Of a stretch of DNA of 64,000 nt, positions 19,788 to 29,228 are shown one piece after another (within the stretch, counting starts at the first letter, position 1; every line of letters starts with the position of its first letter). The stretch is from Nereida sp. MMG025 (GTDB taxonomy: Bacteria > Pseudomonadota > Alphaproteobacteria > Rhodobacterales > Rhodobacteraceae), in contig NZ_JAKFZN010000004.1 of assembly GCF_021654165.1 (NCBI RefSeq), positions 124,001-188,000 of the forward strand, in the 5' to 3' direction. Made by a program: the position numbers and the translations under genes. A model generated the notes under the pieces. The model was not told the origin of the DNA and did not search any database. It worked only from the letters and a program-made list of their open reading frames with translations.

Positions 19788-20825
19788 ATGCTGTATGATC
19801 TTGAATTGCTTTCGATCCCGCCTGTTTTGGCTTCGGTCCTGTTTGGCCTCGCACTTGGTGCGGTCTTTGGGGGGCTGGCCCAGATTTCGCGCTTTTGTTT
19901 TCGGCGCGGACTGGTTGGAAGCGGATCAGACAGGTCGCAGGCGTTGGGACTTTGGCTTGTGGCCCTCGCGACGGCCGTGATTGGCACGCAATCGCTTGTT
20001 TTTCTGGGGTATTTGGATTTTTCGGCACACCGTCTGGCCACGGCTGATGTGCCGTGGTTGGCCATTGCAATTGGCGGGTTGCTGTTTGGCGCGGGCATGG
20101 TGCTGACGCGCGGATGCGTTTCGCGCCTGACAGTATTAGCGGGTAGTGGCAATTTGCGCGCCGTGACGGTTTTGGTGCTTTTTGCGGTGGTGGCCCACGC
20201 AACGCTGAAAGGTGTGTTGGCCCCTGTGCGTGTCGCGATCGGGTCTGTCACTGTGCCAGTTGAAGCAGGTGCCGTGTTGCCCGTGATGGCGACATTTGTT
20301 GTGCTTGCGGCGATTGCCGTGATCGTCTGGCGCAACCGGCCTTCGGTGCGCGGCGCTGCATTTGGCGTGGCGATTGGTGCGTTGGCCCCATTGGGCTGGA
20401 TGGGCACGGGCGTTCTGCTTTTTGATGAGTTCGACCCCATCGCGTTGCAGTCACTGTCGTTCACATCGCCTTGGGCCGACACTTTGTTTTGGTCCATTGC
20501 TTCCAGCGCGGTGCCTGCAGGGTTTGGCACGGGTCTGATCGGTGGCGTGTTGCTTGGCGCATTCCTGAGTGCGGTGATCCGCGGTGAAGCGAAGCTGCAA
20601 AGCTTTGAAAGCCCCGAACAAACGCTGCGCTACGGTCTGGGCGCATCCTTGATGGGCGTTGGCGGTGTGCTGGCAGGCGGTTGCACAGTGGGTGCGGGCC
20701 TGTCGGGTATCCCGACATTGAGTATTGCGGCGATCGGCGCGATCCTTGCGATTGCAGCGGGTGGTTTGATCACAGACCGTCTGGTGGATCGCAGTGGTTT
20801 ACATGCTGCGCCAACTTTGGCCTGA
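19788..20825 (+). CDS. YeeE/YedE family sulfur-compound permease
   Basis: The 345-residue protein has about nine to ten membrane helices and two YeeE/YedE repeats. The conserved cysteine motifs are visible: ISRFCFRRGL near the N-terminus, LTRGCVSRLTVLAGSGN, and GVLAGGCTVGAGLSGIPTLS near the C-terminus. Characterised relatives (YeeE) import thiosulfate through cysteine relays. ATG 19788 is preceded by AGGA at 8 bp spacing; an earlier in-frame start would lack it. No TusA-like partner was seen next to it. It is followed by the tRNA-Arg gene. Confidence 0.88.
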   Translation: MLYDLELLSIPPVLASVLFGLALGAVFGGLAQISRFCFRRGLVGSGSDRSQALGLWLVALATAVIGTQSLVFLGYLDFSAHRLATADVPWLAIAIGGLLFGAGMVLTRGCVSRLTVLAGSGNLRAVTVLVLFAVVAHATLKGVLAPVRVAIGSVTVPVEAGAVLPVMATFVVLAAIAVIVWRNRPSVRGAAFGVAIGALAPLGWMGTGVLLFDEFDPIALQSLSFTSPWADTLFWSIASSAVPAGFGTGLIGGVLLGAFLSAVIRGEAKLQSFESPEQTLRYGLGASLMGVGGVLAGGCTVGAGLSGIPTLSIAAIGAILAIAAGGLITDRLVDRSGLHAAPTLA

Positions 20826-20872
20826 TTGCGTCTTGCCTTGCGGGGGCGCTGTTGGATAGATGATGTCCAAGC

Positions 20873-20949
20873 GGTCCCTTAGCTCAACTGGATAGAGCAG
20901 CTGACTTCTAATCAGCAGGTTGAGGGTTCGAGTCCTTCAGGGATCGCCA
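20873..20949 (+). tRNA. tRNA-Arg (anticodon TCT)
   Basis: A 77-nt cloverleaf folds fully: acceptor GGTCCCT/AGGGATC with one G-T pair, D arm GCTC/GAGC, anticodon arm GCTGA/TCAGC with loop CTTCTAA (anticodon TCT), T arm GAGGG/CCTTC with loop TTCGAGT, discriminator G and encoded CCA at 20947-20949. It reads AGA codons, rare in this GC-rich genome. Confidence 0.95.
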
Positions 20950-20973
20950 ATTCCGACAGATCGTTTCGCGAGT

Positions 20974-21594
20974 CTACGGGGTCTGCCTATAGATCAGATC
21001 GGCTGGTCGGGACTGTGCAATAACCGTCTGGGCATTGGGCAGGTCATTGCCTTGCACGCGTGCGTTCGCCTCCGATGCGGAATGATTGCGAGACAGCCAA
21101 CGCTGCATCAATCGCGCTGACAGTTCGGAGAGGGGCACATCGATCTGGACGGTCATATCCCAAAGCGGATGCAGAGCGTCCCAAGGCGGCTGATCCAACA
21201 GCAGATAATTGCCTTCAACCAACACCGTTTTCGCATGGGCGGTGATGGTATGCGTGTTGGGAACGACCGCATCCATGTCACGATCAAAACCGGGGGCTTG
21301 GACGTGTTCACCTTGTTTGACGCGTTTCAACACGTCCAGCAACGCATCGACGTCGAAGGTGTCCGGGGCGCCTTTTCGGTGCAGGCGCCCGCGTTGGGCC
21401 AGCGCGTCATTATCCATATGAAACCCGTCCATCGGCAAAAGCACAGCTTGGTCCAGATCGTTTGCCAATCGTTCGGCCAATGTCGTTTTGCCGCTGGCAG
21501 GAGGGCCGCACAGCGCAATGATCTGCCGGCCATCAAGCCGACGGGTCAAGGCCTCAAGAAGCGCCTCGTAGCTTGTGAGTGCCGCGCTGCTCAA
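20974..21594 (-). CDS. Nucleoside kinase-like P-loop kinase, last gene of the polyol operon
   Basis: The 206-residue P-loop kinase belongs to the uridine kinase/pantothenate kinase-like group. Walker A is GPPASGKTTLAERL (about 31-44); MDGFHMDN is a conserved nucleotide kinase loop; LVEGNYLLLDQPPWDAL follows. Its gene overlaps the mannitol dehydrogenase gene by 4 bp (21591-21594), so it belongs to the polyol operon. Mannitol and sorbitol dehydrogenases yield fructose, so phosphorylation of fructose or a related sugar is a reasonable inference, as for FrcK-like proteins beside sugar ABC systems; the substrate is not shown by sequence. Confidence 0.8.
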   Translation of the reverse strand: MSSAALTSYEALLEALTRRLDGRQIIALCGPPASGKTTLAERLANDLDQAVLLPMDGFHMDNDALAQRGRLHRKGAPDTFDVDALLDVLKRVKQGEHVQAPGFDRDMDAVVPNTHTITAHAKTVLVEGNYLLLDQPPWDALHPLWDMTVQIDVPLSELSARLMQRWLSRNHSASEANARVQGNDLPNAQTVIAQSRPADLIYRQTP

Positions 21595-23075
21595 GCCTGC
21601 GCGATGTATTGAGAGATTGCCGCTTCAACACCCGAGGCATAGATTTCGCTGAGCCAACGGGCAAAGGCGTCGGCAAAGGCGGGACTGTCTGCCAGATCGC
21701 CATAGATGTTGCGCTGTTCCAGCCAAAGTGACGGGGCGTGCTGCGCGGCTTTGGCCGTTTCGACCAAAATGGCCCACTGCGGATCGTTTGCGTCGATCGT
21801 TGATCCGTTTTCGCGTGTGCCTGCGCAATACCGCGCCCAGATGGCGGAGGTCAGCGCCAGACCGCTGACAGGTGTGCCTGCTTCCACAGCTTCGCGTGCC
21901 GTTGGCAAAACGAACCCAGGCTGGCGGCTTGAGCCGTCAAAGGCCACACGGCGTGTGGTGTCGTGGATTTCGGGGTTCGAGAAGCGCGAACAAACCAGTG
22001 CCAGATAATCAAGCGGTTTGGTTCCCGGCACATCGGCGACAAGCGGCGTCACTTCGCGGCGCATGATGGCATCCAACAGATCGGCAATGCCTGTGTGGGC
22101 CATGGCACCGGCGATCGTTTCAATCCCGATCAGATCGGCGGGTGCTGCGATGATTTGGTGTCCTGCGTTCAAAATCCGCAGCTTCATAAGCTCAAAGGAA
22201 TGGACATCATCGGTCAGGGTTGCGCCGACATTTTCCCATTCAGGGCGGCCCGCGCAGAAATTATCTTCGATCACCCATTGGCGGAAGTTTTCATGCGTCA
22301 CGGGGGCTTGATCATCAATGCCAAACGTCTGCACCAGTGCAAGCTCGGCGGGTCCGGTGGCCGGCACGATGCAATCCACCATCGAATTGGGGAAGGTGCA
22401 ATGTTCGTCGATCCAGGCAGCCAGATCAGGGTCTGACATGTTTGCAAGGGTGATGATCGTTTGGCGCAGGACTGTGCCATTTCCCTGCACGTTGTCACAG
22501 CTTAGGCCGGTGAAGGGGCCAGTGCCTGCATCGCGGCGCAGTTTCAGTGCGGCAATCATAGCACCAAAGGCCGTGCGCGGTGTGGCAGGGTTGGCCGCAT
22601 CATGCTGGATGTCGGGGTGGGTGGCATCAAAGCCGCCTGTCGCGGGATCGATGAAATACCCCCCTTCGGTCACTGTCAGGGACACAATCTTGATCGCAGG
22701 ATCGGCCATGGCGGTGATCAGGGGGGCGTTGTCTGCGGCCACAGGCAGAAAATCAATCATGGAGCCTGTGATCTCGGCTGACTTGCCCTTGGGGTCCAGC
22801 TCGATCAGGGTTGTCAGGCAGTCTTGTGCCAGCAGACGGTCGCGTTGGGCACCATCGGCGGCACGAACGCCTGCGCCGACAATGGCCCAGTCATATGCCT
22901 CGCCCTGCTGCATCAGGCGGTGCAGATACCACGCCTGATGACCACGGTGGAAGTTTCCAAGGCCAATATGGACTATACCTGCCGACAGATCAGCAGCATC
23001 ATACTTCGGACGAGACACGTCGGCTCGGATTGCGCCAAGGTTTGCGCGGGTCAGGGGGGTGCTGTGTGTTTTCAT
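21591..23075 (-). CDS. mtlK: Mannitol 2-dehydrogenase (polyol-specific long-chain dehydrogenase)
   Basis: This 494-residue protein of the mannitol dehydrogenase family oxidises mannitol (or arabitol) to the keto sugar with NAD. The Rossmann part includes IVHIGLGNFHRGHQAWYLHRL; the C-terminal half has the family motif KLRILNAGHQIIAAPADLIG, with the catalytic Lys and substrate-binding Asn/His. Length is typical. The ATG at 23075 starts the MKTHSTPLTRANL N-terminus; in-frame alternatives are an ATG at 23084, overlapping the smoS stop as TGATG, and a TTG at 23096. It follows smoS and overlaps the kinase gene. Confidence 0.9.
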   Translation of the reverse strand: MKTHSTPLTRANLGAIRADVSRPKYDAADLSAGIVHIGLGNFHRGHQAWYLHRLMQQGEAYDWAIVGAGVRAADGAQRDRLLAQDCLTTLIELDPKGKSAEITGSMIDFLPVAADNAPLITAMADPAIKIVSLTVTEGGYFIDPATGGFDATHPDIQHDAANPATPRTAFGAMIAALKLRRDAGTGPFTGLSCDNVQGNGTVLRQTIITLANMSDPDLAAWIDEHCTFPNSMVDCIVPATGPAELALVQTFGIDDQAPVTHENFRQWVIEDNFCAGRPEWENVGATLTDDVHSFELMKLRILNAGHQIIAAPADLIGIETIAGAMAHTGIADLLDAIMRREVTPLVADVPGTKPLDYLALVCSRFSNPEIHDTTRRVAFDGSSRQPGFVLPTAREAVEAGTPVSGLALTSAIWARYCAGTRENGSTIDANDPQWAILVETAKAAQHAPSLWLEQRNIYGDLADSPAFADAFARWLSEIYASGVEAAISQYIAQA

Positions 23076-23083
23076 GTCGTCCA

Positions 23084-23851
23084 TCAACTCATCCAATTCC
23101 CGCCGTCCACATTATAGGTTTGTGCGACGACATAATTTGCATCTGGGCTGGCAAGGAAAACAGCCATCCCGGTTAAATCCTGAGCGGTGCCCATGCGTCC
23201 GAAGGGAACGCCTTGCCCCACTTCGCGCTTTTTCTGGCCCGGTTGTTTGTTTTCGTATTTGGCAAAAAACGCATCTACGCCGTCCCAATGTTCGCCGTCG
23301 ACGACGCCGGGGGCGATGGCGTTTACATTGATGCCATGTTCGATCAGGTTTAGCCCTGCCGATTGCGTCAGGCTGATAATCGCGGCTTTTGTGGCGCAAT
23401 ACACACCAACAAGCGCTTCGCCCCGCCGACCTGCCTGGCTGGCCATATTGATAATCTTGCCGCCAGTGCCCTGTGCAATCATCTGCTTGGCAACGGCCTG
23501 CATGGTAAACAAGGTTCCTGCGACATTGATGTCGAAGGTGCGCGCGTAATCGGCGCGTGTAATTTCGGTGATCGGTGCGGCGGTAAAAACGGCGGCATTG
23601 TTGATCAGAATGTCGATGCCCCCCATGGCGGCGACGGCTTTTTCTATGCCTGCGTCGATGCTGGCTTGGTCCGTGACGTCCATATGGACGGGGATGGCGC
23701 CGAGGGTGGTTGCAGTCTCTTGGACGCGTGCTGCGTCAATGTCGGCAATGGCCACTTGCGCGCCCTCTGCCAGATAGCGTTCGGCAAACGCCGCACCGAT
23801 GCCGCGTGCGGCTCCGGTGATAAATGCGCGTTTGCCGAACAGCCGTGTCAT
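23084..23851 (-). CDS. smoS: Sorbitol dehydrogenase (SDR family, SmoS-like)
   Basis: The 255-residue short-chain dehydrogenase has the NAD motif [11 protein letters not shown] near residue 12, NNAAVF, the catalytic Ser-Tyr-Lys triad ([21 protein letters not shown]) and the C-terminal [10 protein letters not shown]. It resembles SmoS/PolS, which converts D-glucitol to fructose in Rhodobacter. The gene overlaps the upstream ABC ATPase gene by 4 bp (23848-23851). The position in a smoEFGK-type operon supports the sorbitol assignment. Confidence 0.9.
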   Translation of the reverse strand: MTRLFGKRAFITGAARGIGAAFAERYLAEGAQVAIADIDAARVQETATTLGAIPVHMDVTDQASIDAGIEKAVAAMGGIDILINNAAVFTAAPITEITRADYARTFDINVAGTLFTMQAVAKQMIAQGTGGKIINMASQAGRRGEALVGVYCATKAAIISLTQSAGLNLIEHGINVNAIAPGVVDGEHWDGVDAFFAKYENKQPGQKKREVGQGVPFGRMGTAQDLTGMAVFLASPDANYVVAQTYNVDGGNWMS

Positions 23852-24852
23852 GCGATGCGCAGCCCGTCTGCACCAAAGCGGTGCATTTCGTCTGCACGTG
23901 GGTTCAGGTGGATCGTGTCACCATGTGTCAGGCTGATGTCGCCAATGGCGCGCACGGTCAGAGTTTCTGCCAGACCCGTGTTGTGGATGTGGAAGAACGT
24001 GTCCGAGCCCAAGTGCTCTGCCACGCCAACGGTGCCTTGCCATTGGCCATTCGCTTCGACCACGTCGATGTGCTCGGGGCGGATGCCGACGGAATGGGCA
24101 CCAAGTTTCTGTGCCGCATCACCTTCGATGAAATTCATCTTAGGCGAGCCGATGAAACCCGCCACGAATTTGTTGCGTGGTGTGCGATACAGCTCAAGTG
24201 GCGAACCGACCTGTTCAATGACACCTGCCTGCAAAACAACGATCTTGTTGGCCATTGTCATCGCTTCGACCTGGTCATGCGTGACGTAGATCATGGTGGT
24301 CTCAAGCTTGTTGTGAAGCTCTGAGATTTCCATGCGCATGCCGACCCGAAGGGCAGCGTCTAGGTTCGACAGTGGTTCGTCAAACAAGAAGGCCGCAGGT
24401 TCACGCACAATCGCACGGCCGATGGCCACACGTTGACGCTGACCACCAGACAGTTGGCCGGGCTTGCGATCAAGATAGGCGTCGAGGTTCAGAACCTTTG
24501 CAGCTTGGTCGACGCGTGCGTCGATATCCGACTGGTCCATACCTGCCATGCGCAGCGGGAAGGCAATGTTTTTGCGCACGGTCATATGCGGATAAAGCGC
24601 ATAGGACTGGAACACCATTGCCAGACCCCGTTTGGATGGTGGCACCTTTGTCACGTCGTTGCCGTCGATCTTGATGGCACCCGAGGTGCAGTCTTCCAGA
24701 CCCGCAATCAAACGCAGCAGGGTGGATTTACCACATCCCGATGGGCCAACGAATACGGCGAATTCGCCATCTTCGATTGTCAGGTTCAGTGGCGGGATGA
24801 CTTCTGTCTCGCCAAAGCTTTTCGTTACGTTTTCAAGTACGATACGTCCCAT
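23848..24852 (-). CDS. smoK: Polyol ABC transporter ATP-binding protein (SmoK-like)
   Basis: This 334-residue ATPase of the MalK/UgpC type energises the polyol importer. It shows Walker [20 protein letters not shown], signature [14 protein letters not shown], Walker [14 protein letters not shown], the H-loop THDQVEAM and a C-terminal regulatory TOBE domain ([12 protein letters not shown]). It lies 9 bp after the permease gene smoG and overlaps smoS by 4 bp. Confidence 0.93.
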   Translation of the reverse strand: MGRIVLENVTKSFGETEVIPPLNLTIEDGEFAVFVGPSGCGKSTLLRLIAGLEDCTSGAIKIDGNDVTKVPPSKRGLAMVFQSYALYPHMTVRKNIAFPLRMAGMDQSDIDARVDQAAKVLNLDAYLDRKPGQLSGGQRQRVAIGRAIVREPAAFLFDEPLSNLDAALRVGMRMEISELHNKLETTMIYVTHDQVEAMTMANKIVVLQAGVIEQVGSPLELYRTPRNKFVAGFIGSPKMNFIEGDAAQKLGAHSVGIRPEHIDVVEANGQWQGTVGVAEHLGSDTFFHIHNTGLAETLTVRAIGDISLTHGDTIHLNPRADEMHRFGADGLRIA

Positions 24853-24861
24853 GATCGTTCC

Positions 24862-25695
24862 TTATTTCACTGCGCCAAAGGTAAGACCTTGGACCAATTG
24901 TTTTTGACAGAACCAGCCCAATACGACGATGGGGCCAACGGCTGCGGTGGAGACTGCGGAGAGGCGACCAAAGAACAGACCTTCGGGTGCGCGGTTCCCT
25001 TCGATGAGCTTTGACAGCGTCGCGGCTTCGGTGGTGGTCAAGCGGACTGTCCAGTACGCTTCGTTCCAGCAGAAGATGAAGACCAGCAAGGCAGTGGAAG
25101 CAATGCCGCCCCAAGCCAGTGGGATCAGGATCTCGCGAACCTCGCCCCATGTGGTCAGCCCGTCCATCTGGCCTGCTTCGATGATATCCTTGGGGATGTC
25201 CTTGAAGTAGGTGAACAGCATCCAGATCGCGATGGGCAGATTGATCAGGCTGAGCACCATGACAATCAGAAAGTGCGTATCATACAGACCCACTGACTTG
25301 GTCAGGAAGATCATTGGATAGAGCACCGCCGCGGCTGGCAACATCTTGGTCGACAGCATCCACATCAGGATGTCTTTGGTTCCGCGGCTTGGATTGAATG
25401 CCATTGCGTAGGCGCAAGGCACGGCCACGACCAATGTGAAGATGGTTGCCGCGACAGAGGTGATGATCGAGTTCGTGGCAAAGCGCCAGTAGTCGTAGTT
25501 CTCTGTCATGTTGGCATAGTTTTCGAGCGTCGGCGTGAACGAAAACAGCATCTCGGGTTTCACCGCATCGGCATCGGTCTTGAAGCTTGTCATGACCATG
25601 TAGGCGATAGGAAAGAAGAAGATCAGGGCAACCAACCAAGCCAGGATAGGCCAAGCGATTTTCGAAAACTTCGTGTGTTGTGCAACGATAGCCAT
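24862..25695 (-). CDS. smoG: Polyol ABC transporter permease (SmoG-like)
   Basis: The 277-residue inner-membrane protein has six predicted helices and the EAA loop of carbohydrate permeases (EAGQMDGLTTWGEVREILIPL), which docks on SmoK. It is of the MalG type, with FFFPIAYMVMTSFK after the first helix. It is 5 bp from smoF and 9 bp from smoK. It forms the channel together with SmoF. Confidence 0.93.
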   Translation of the reverse strand: MAIVAQHTKFSKIAWPILAWLVALIFFFPIAYMVMTSFKTDADAVKPEMLFSFTPTLENYANMTENYDYWRFATNSIITSVAATIFTLVVAVPCAYAMAFNPSRGTKDILMWMLSTKMLPAAAVLYPMIFLTKSVGLYDTHFLIVMVLSLINLPIAIWMLFTYFKDIPKDIIEAGQMDGLTTWGEVREILIPLAWGGIASTALLVFIFCWNEAYWTVRLTTTEAATLSKLIEGNRAPEGLFFGRLSAVSTAAVGPIVVLGWFCQKQLVQGLTFGAVK

Positions 25696-25700
25696 TGAAT

Positions 25701-26639
25701 TTACTCCATCAATGTCTTGCCGATCATCCGAAGAAGGAAGATAGCGACAATGTTGGCAAGGATGACGGCGAAGATCCCAGTAGCGGACGCGGCACCGATG
25801 TTGTTGTTAACCAATTCCCCGATGTAGTAGGGCAGGTTCTTGTTCCCGTTGCCGCGGCTGACAATTTCGATTTCAGCATAAAGCGACAGGTGGAAAATGG
25901 CCTGGATCATGACCACAATCGCGATTGGGCGACCAAGGTGTGGCAATGTCAGGAAGCGGAACTGAGACCATGCACCCGCGCCGTCCAGAACAGCAGCTTC
26001 TTTTTGCTGTTGGTCCTCTGATTGCAGCGAGGTCATGAAGATCAGGATTGCAAAGGGGGTCCACTGCCACGTCACCATCATAATAACAGCGTAGGCAGAG
26101 GTTTGCGTGGCACGGAACGAAATGGGTTCGAACTGTGGCCAGAGCGAGAAGAACCAACCCACCAGCGGCGCGTCCTTCAAACCTGCGATTGTTGTGTTGA
26201 TCGCGTCGACCGCGATGCCCTGCAGGCCAAGCACCGGATCAAGCAACATGTTGATCCAAAGAACGGCGTTCACAGCGGGCATAACAAAGAAAGGCGAAAT
26301 CAGAAGAACGCGCACCATGCCACGTCCCGGGAAGCTGCGGTTGATCAAGACCGCCACTGCGATACCAAGAGCGACTGTGAGGAATAGAATGCTGCAGACA
26401 ATCAGCAGCGAGTTTTGAATGGCAAGCCAGAACGCGTCCTGGTTCCACACGTATTCGTAGTTTCCGAACCCGCGCCAGTTATCGATAGAAGGCGATGTCC
26501 ATTCGGGGCGACGCAGGTTGTTCAAAACGTAACGGATGAACGAGAAGAACAGCGTCATGCTCAGGGGGACGAGCATCCAGAACAGCAGCAAAAGAACAGC
26601 TGGCGTCTGAAGCAGTCGGGGGATGGTACGATTGGCCAT
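25701..26639 (-). CDS. smoF: Polyol ABC transporter permease (SmoF-like)
   Basis: The 312-residue MalF-type permease has about six membrane helices; the EAA-like loop includes EAAVLDGAGAWSQFRFLTLP. It is the first permease gene after the binding-protein gene, separated by a 171-bp gap containing a strong hairpin. Start at 26639 (MANRTIPRLLQTPAVLLLLF) matches the family N-terminus. Confidence 0.93.
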   Translation of the reverse strand: MANRTIPRLLQTPAVLLLLFWMLVPLSMTLFFSFIRYVLNNLRRPEWTSPSIDNWRGFGNYEYVWNQDAFWLAIQNSLLIVCSILFLTVALGIAVAVLINRSFPGRGMVRVLLISPFFVMPAVNAVLWINMLLDPVLGLQGIAVDAINTTIAGLKDAPLVGWFFSLWPQFEPISFRATQTSAYAVIMMVTWQWTPFAILIFMTSLQSEDQQQKEAAVLDGAGAWSQFRFLTLPHLGRPIAIVVMIQAIFHLSLYAEIEIVSRGNGNKNLPYYIGELVNNNIGAASATGIFAVILANIVAIFLLRMIGKTLME

Positions 26640-26768
26640 GACTAGAGACTCTCCGCAATGCGAAAGGGATTAAAAGATATGCGATTTTCGCTGTTTAGGG
26701 TCGTCTCACGGGGCTCGTTATATGGCTAACCGTTGGTGTCGACCGTGTTTCCCGCATGGGGAAGGGGT

Positions 26769-26798
26769 GGCGAGACCCTATAAAACAAGGGTCTCGCC
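26769..26798 (-). promoter_or_regulatory. Perfect 11-bp intercistronic hairpin between smoE and smoF
   Basis: Arms GGCGAGACCCT (26769-26779) and AGGGTCTCGCC (26788-26798) enclose an 8-nt loop. On the transcribed strand it is not followed by a T run, so it probably protects the smoE mRNA 3' end and lowers permease expression relative to binding protein, as in malE-malF, rather than ending transcription fully. Confidence 0.7.
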
Positions 26799-26810
26799 GA
26801 AGGTCTAGGC

Positions 26811-28100
26811 TTAGTAGTAGCCTGCTTCTTGCATGATAGCGTCTGCAGCTTGCTGAGCGTCAGCCAGTGCTTCGTCTACTGTCTTGGCACCCGAGAGAGC
26901 GGCTGCAACTTCTTGTGCAACTGCCGAACCCACTTCTGGGAACTCGGGGATCGCTGCGAACTGAACGCCTACGTATGGCTTGATTTCAGTCGCGGCAGGT
27001 GCTGCGCTTTCAATCGCTGCAAGCTCGGCCGATGCGAATGCAGCAGCAGCTTGGAACTCTGGGTAAGCGTATGTCGATGCACGTGTACCTGTTGGTACCG
27101 AACCCCAACCGAACTCTGGGTGCTCAGCTACGGCTTTGATGTACTCTTTCGACGTTGCCCACTCGATGAAATCACGGGCTTGCTCTGCGTTTTCTGTGCC
27201 GGCAGGAATTGCCATGGCCCATGCCCACAACCAGTTCGCACCAACTGGGTTACCAGCGTTTGGCGACTGAGCGTATGCAACACCGTCTACTTCAAGGAAC
27301 GAAGCAGCGATTGTCGCGTCGATCCACATGCCACACTTGCCTTCGTTATAAAGAGCAAGGATTTCGTTGAACGAGTTACCTTCCGAACCGGGAGGGCCAT
27401 ATGAACCAAGCAGGTCAACATAGAACTCGATCGCGGCTTTCCATTCGTCGCTTTCCAGCTGTGGTTTGTAGTCCGCGTCGAACCATGCGCCACCGAACGA
27501 GTTCACAACAGTTGTGACGAACGCCATGTTGTCACCCCACCCTGGCTTACCGCGCAGGCAGGCGCCGTAAACGCCAGCGTCTGGGTTGTGGATCGCAGCG
27601 GCTGCTGCTTTCACGTTATCCCACGAGTCGTTGTCGGCGATTGTGACGCCAGCTGCGTCTGTCAGGTCCTTGCGGTACATGACCATCGACGATTCACCGT
27701 AGAATGGTGCAGCGTAGAGTGTGCCGTCGTGCGACAGACCGTTGCGCATTGCTGGCAGCATGTCGTCCAAATCGTACTCAGCACCGAATTCCAGTGGTTC
27801 AATCCAGCCTGCTTGACCCCAGATTGGAGCTTCTTGCATGCCGATGTTGATGATGTCGTACTGGCCGCCACCTGTGGCGGTGTCCGAAGTGACCTGCTCG
27901 CGCAGAACGCCTTCTTCAAGCGAAACCCAGTTCAGCTTTACACCAGTTTCTTCTGTGTAAGCTTCAGCGACCTTTTGCATGTTGATCATGTGGCCGTTGT
28001 TAACAATCGCGATTGTCAGTTCGCTGTGTGCTTCTGCATAGGCGCCAGTGGCCAGCAAAGACATTGCTGTTGCTGCACGAAGTGCATTCTTCAGTTTCAT
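26811..28100 (-). CDS. smoE: Sorbitol/mannitol-binding extracellular protein (SmoE-like)
   Basis: This 429-residue solute-binding protein captures the polyol in the periplasm. A Sec signal peptide spans the first 22 or so residues (MKLKNALRAATAMSLLATGA, then YAEAHS). The body is of the cluster B/MalE-like type (ELTIAIVNNGHMINMQKVAE). Translation begins at ATG 28100, preceded by the strong RBS AAGGGAGGG; an in-frame codon upstream at 28145 lacks one. Transcription likely starts in the 100-bp gap next to the LacI-type regulator, which holds a 14-bp palindromic operator. Confidence 0.93.
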   Translation of the reverse strand: MKLKNALRAATAMSLLATGAYAEAHSELTIAIVNNGHMINMQKVAEAYTEETGVKLNWVSLEEGVLREQVTSDTATGGGQYDIINIGMQEAPIWGQAGWIEPLEFGAEYDLDDMLPAMRNGLSHDGTLYAAPFYGESSMVMYRKDLTDAAGVTIADNDSWDNVKAAAAAIHNPDAGVYGACLRGKPGWGDNMAFVTTVVNSFGGAWFDADYKPQLESDEWKAAIEFYVDLLGSYGPPGSEGNSFNEILALYNEGKCGMWIDATIAASFLEVDGVAYAQSPNAGNPVGANWLWAWAMAIPAGTENAEQARDFIEWATSKEYIKAVAEHPEFGWGSVPTGTRASTYAYPEFQAAAAFASAELAAIESAAPAATEIKPYVGVQFAAIPEFPEVGSAVAQEVAAALSGAKTVDEALADAQQAADAIMQEAGYY

Positions 28101-28165
28101 AGTAATCCCTCCCTTGGATCGATGTCTTAACGATGTCGAAAACATGACGCCCCGTCAATAAAAAC

Positions 28166-28179
28166 TTTACGAGCGTAAA
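28166..28179. promoter_or_regulatory. Candidate operator for the LacI-type regulator
   Basis: TTTACG-AG-CGTAAA is a 14-bp perfect-arm palindrome in the smoE upstream gap. A TTGACG (28158-28153, minus strand) lies next to it and may be a -35 box. LacI-family regulators bind such even palindromes with a central CG-like step; the adjacent regulator gene is the likely partner. Confidence 0.6.
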
Positions 28180-28202
28180 AATAAAACTAGTTGCCTGACA
28201 TT

Positions 28203-29228
28203 TTATGCAGAGTCCCGCATGATCAGTTTTCCCTCTATGTAGCTATTTTGCATGGGGATTTCCTGATCGTTCAGCTTTGCCATCAGCAAATCGAAAGATT
28301 GACGCGAAATTGCCTCAAAGTCCTGGGCGATGGTTGTGAGCGGCGGACAAGTGAACCGCGAGAAGGGATGATCGTCCTGTCCCGCGATTCGAATGTCTGT
28401 ATTTGCCCCTAGCCCGACAGTGATTCCCTTTTCATAGGCGGCTGTGAGCAGACCAATGGCAATGCGATCGTTGCTGCACAGGATCGTGTCGGATGTGAAG
28501 GCTTTGTCCTCGAACGCTTTAAGGCCTGCTTGCAGTCCGATTTCTTCAAAGCTCCACCCTTCGCCATCGGCCTGAATGATCTGCGGATCGTGGCCGTTGG
28601 CCTCCATGGTTTCGATATAGCTGTTGCGGCGTTTGCGTGCGTTCGGGTTTGCAGGTGTCTTCATCTCGAAAAAACAGGGCGGTGATCCTGTGCGGCACAG
28701 GTATTCCACCATTGTTCTGGTAAATTGCGGGTTGTCTGCCCCAACAAAAGGCACGTCCAGGCCGCTTAGCTCACTATCAAAAAAGACAGTGGGGATATCA
28801 TCGCAAAACCGTTCTATTTCAAGCCGATCGGACGCGCGGCCCAAGGGTGCCATCAACAAGCCAGCCGGTTTCATCGCGCGAAGGGCTTCTAAAATCTCGA
28901 CCTCTTCTTCGGGGTGGCCATGTGCGGTGAAAACCGTTGGACGATAACCTGCTGAATGGCAAAGCAGCTCAATCGTGCGGGCAAATTCAGCAAACACAGG
29001 GTCGGCAAGATAGGGCACAACAATGCCGATGTTGTTCGTCAGCTTGCGGTTCTGATTCATCGCGTAGATGTTCGGACGATAGTTGAATTCGGCCAGCTTC
29101 TTTTCGATTTTATCGCGTGTCGATGCGCGAACACTATCGGGGTCATGGAAGTATTTTGACAAGGTTGGACGGGACACGCCGCTGACCTCGGCAAACTCCT
29201 CCATATTGCGTATCTTTGTCGTGGCCAT
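28203..29228 (-). CDS. LacI-family transcriptional regulator of the polyol operon
   Basis: The 341-residue protein has an N-terminal LacI helix-turn-helix (NMEEFAEVSGVSRPTLSKYF, about 8-27) and a periplasmic-binding-like sensor domain (NIGIVVPYLADPVFAEFART). It lies directly upstream of smoE on the same strand, with 102 bp between, so it probably senses a polyol or its phosphate and controls smoEFGK-smoS-mtlK. No second clear copy of the 28166 palindrome was seen before its own start. Confidence 0.9.
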   Translation of the reverse strand: MATTKIRNMEEFAEVSGVSRPTLSKYFHDPDSVRASTRDKIEKKLAEFNYRPNIYAMNQNRKLTNNIGIVVPYLADPVFAEFARTIELLCHSAGYRPTVFTAHGHPEEEVEILEALRAMKPAGLLMAPLGRASDRLEIERFCDDIPTVFFDSELSGLDVPFVGADNPQFTRTMVEYLCRTGSPPCFFEMKTPANPNARKRRNSYIETMEANGHDPQIIQADGEGWSFEEIGLQAGLKAFEDKAFTSDTILCSNDRIAIGLLTAAYEKGITVGLGANTDIRIAGQDDHPFSRFTCPPLTTIAQDFEAISRQSFDLLMAKLNDQEIPMQNSYIEGKLIMRDSA

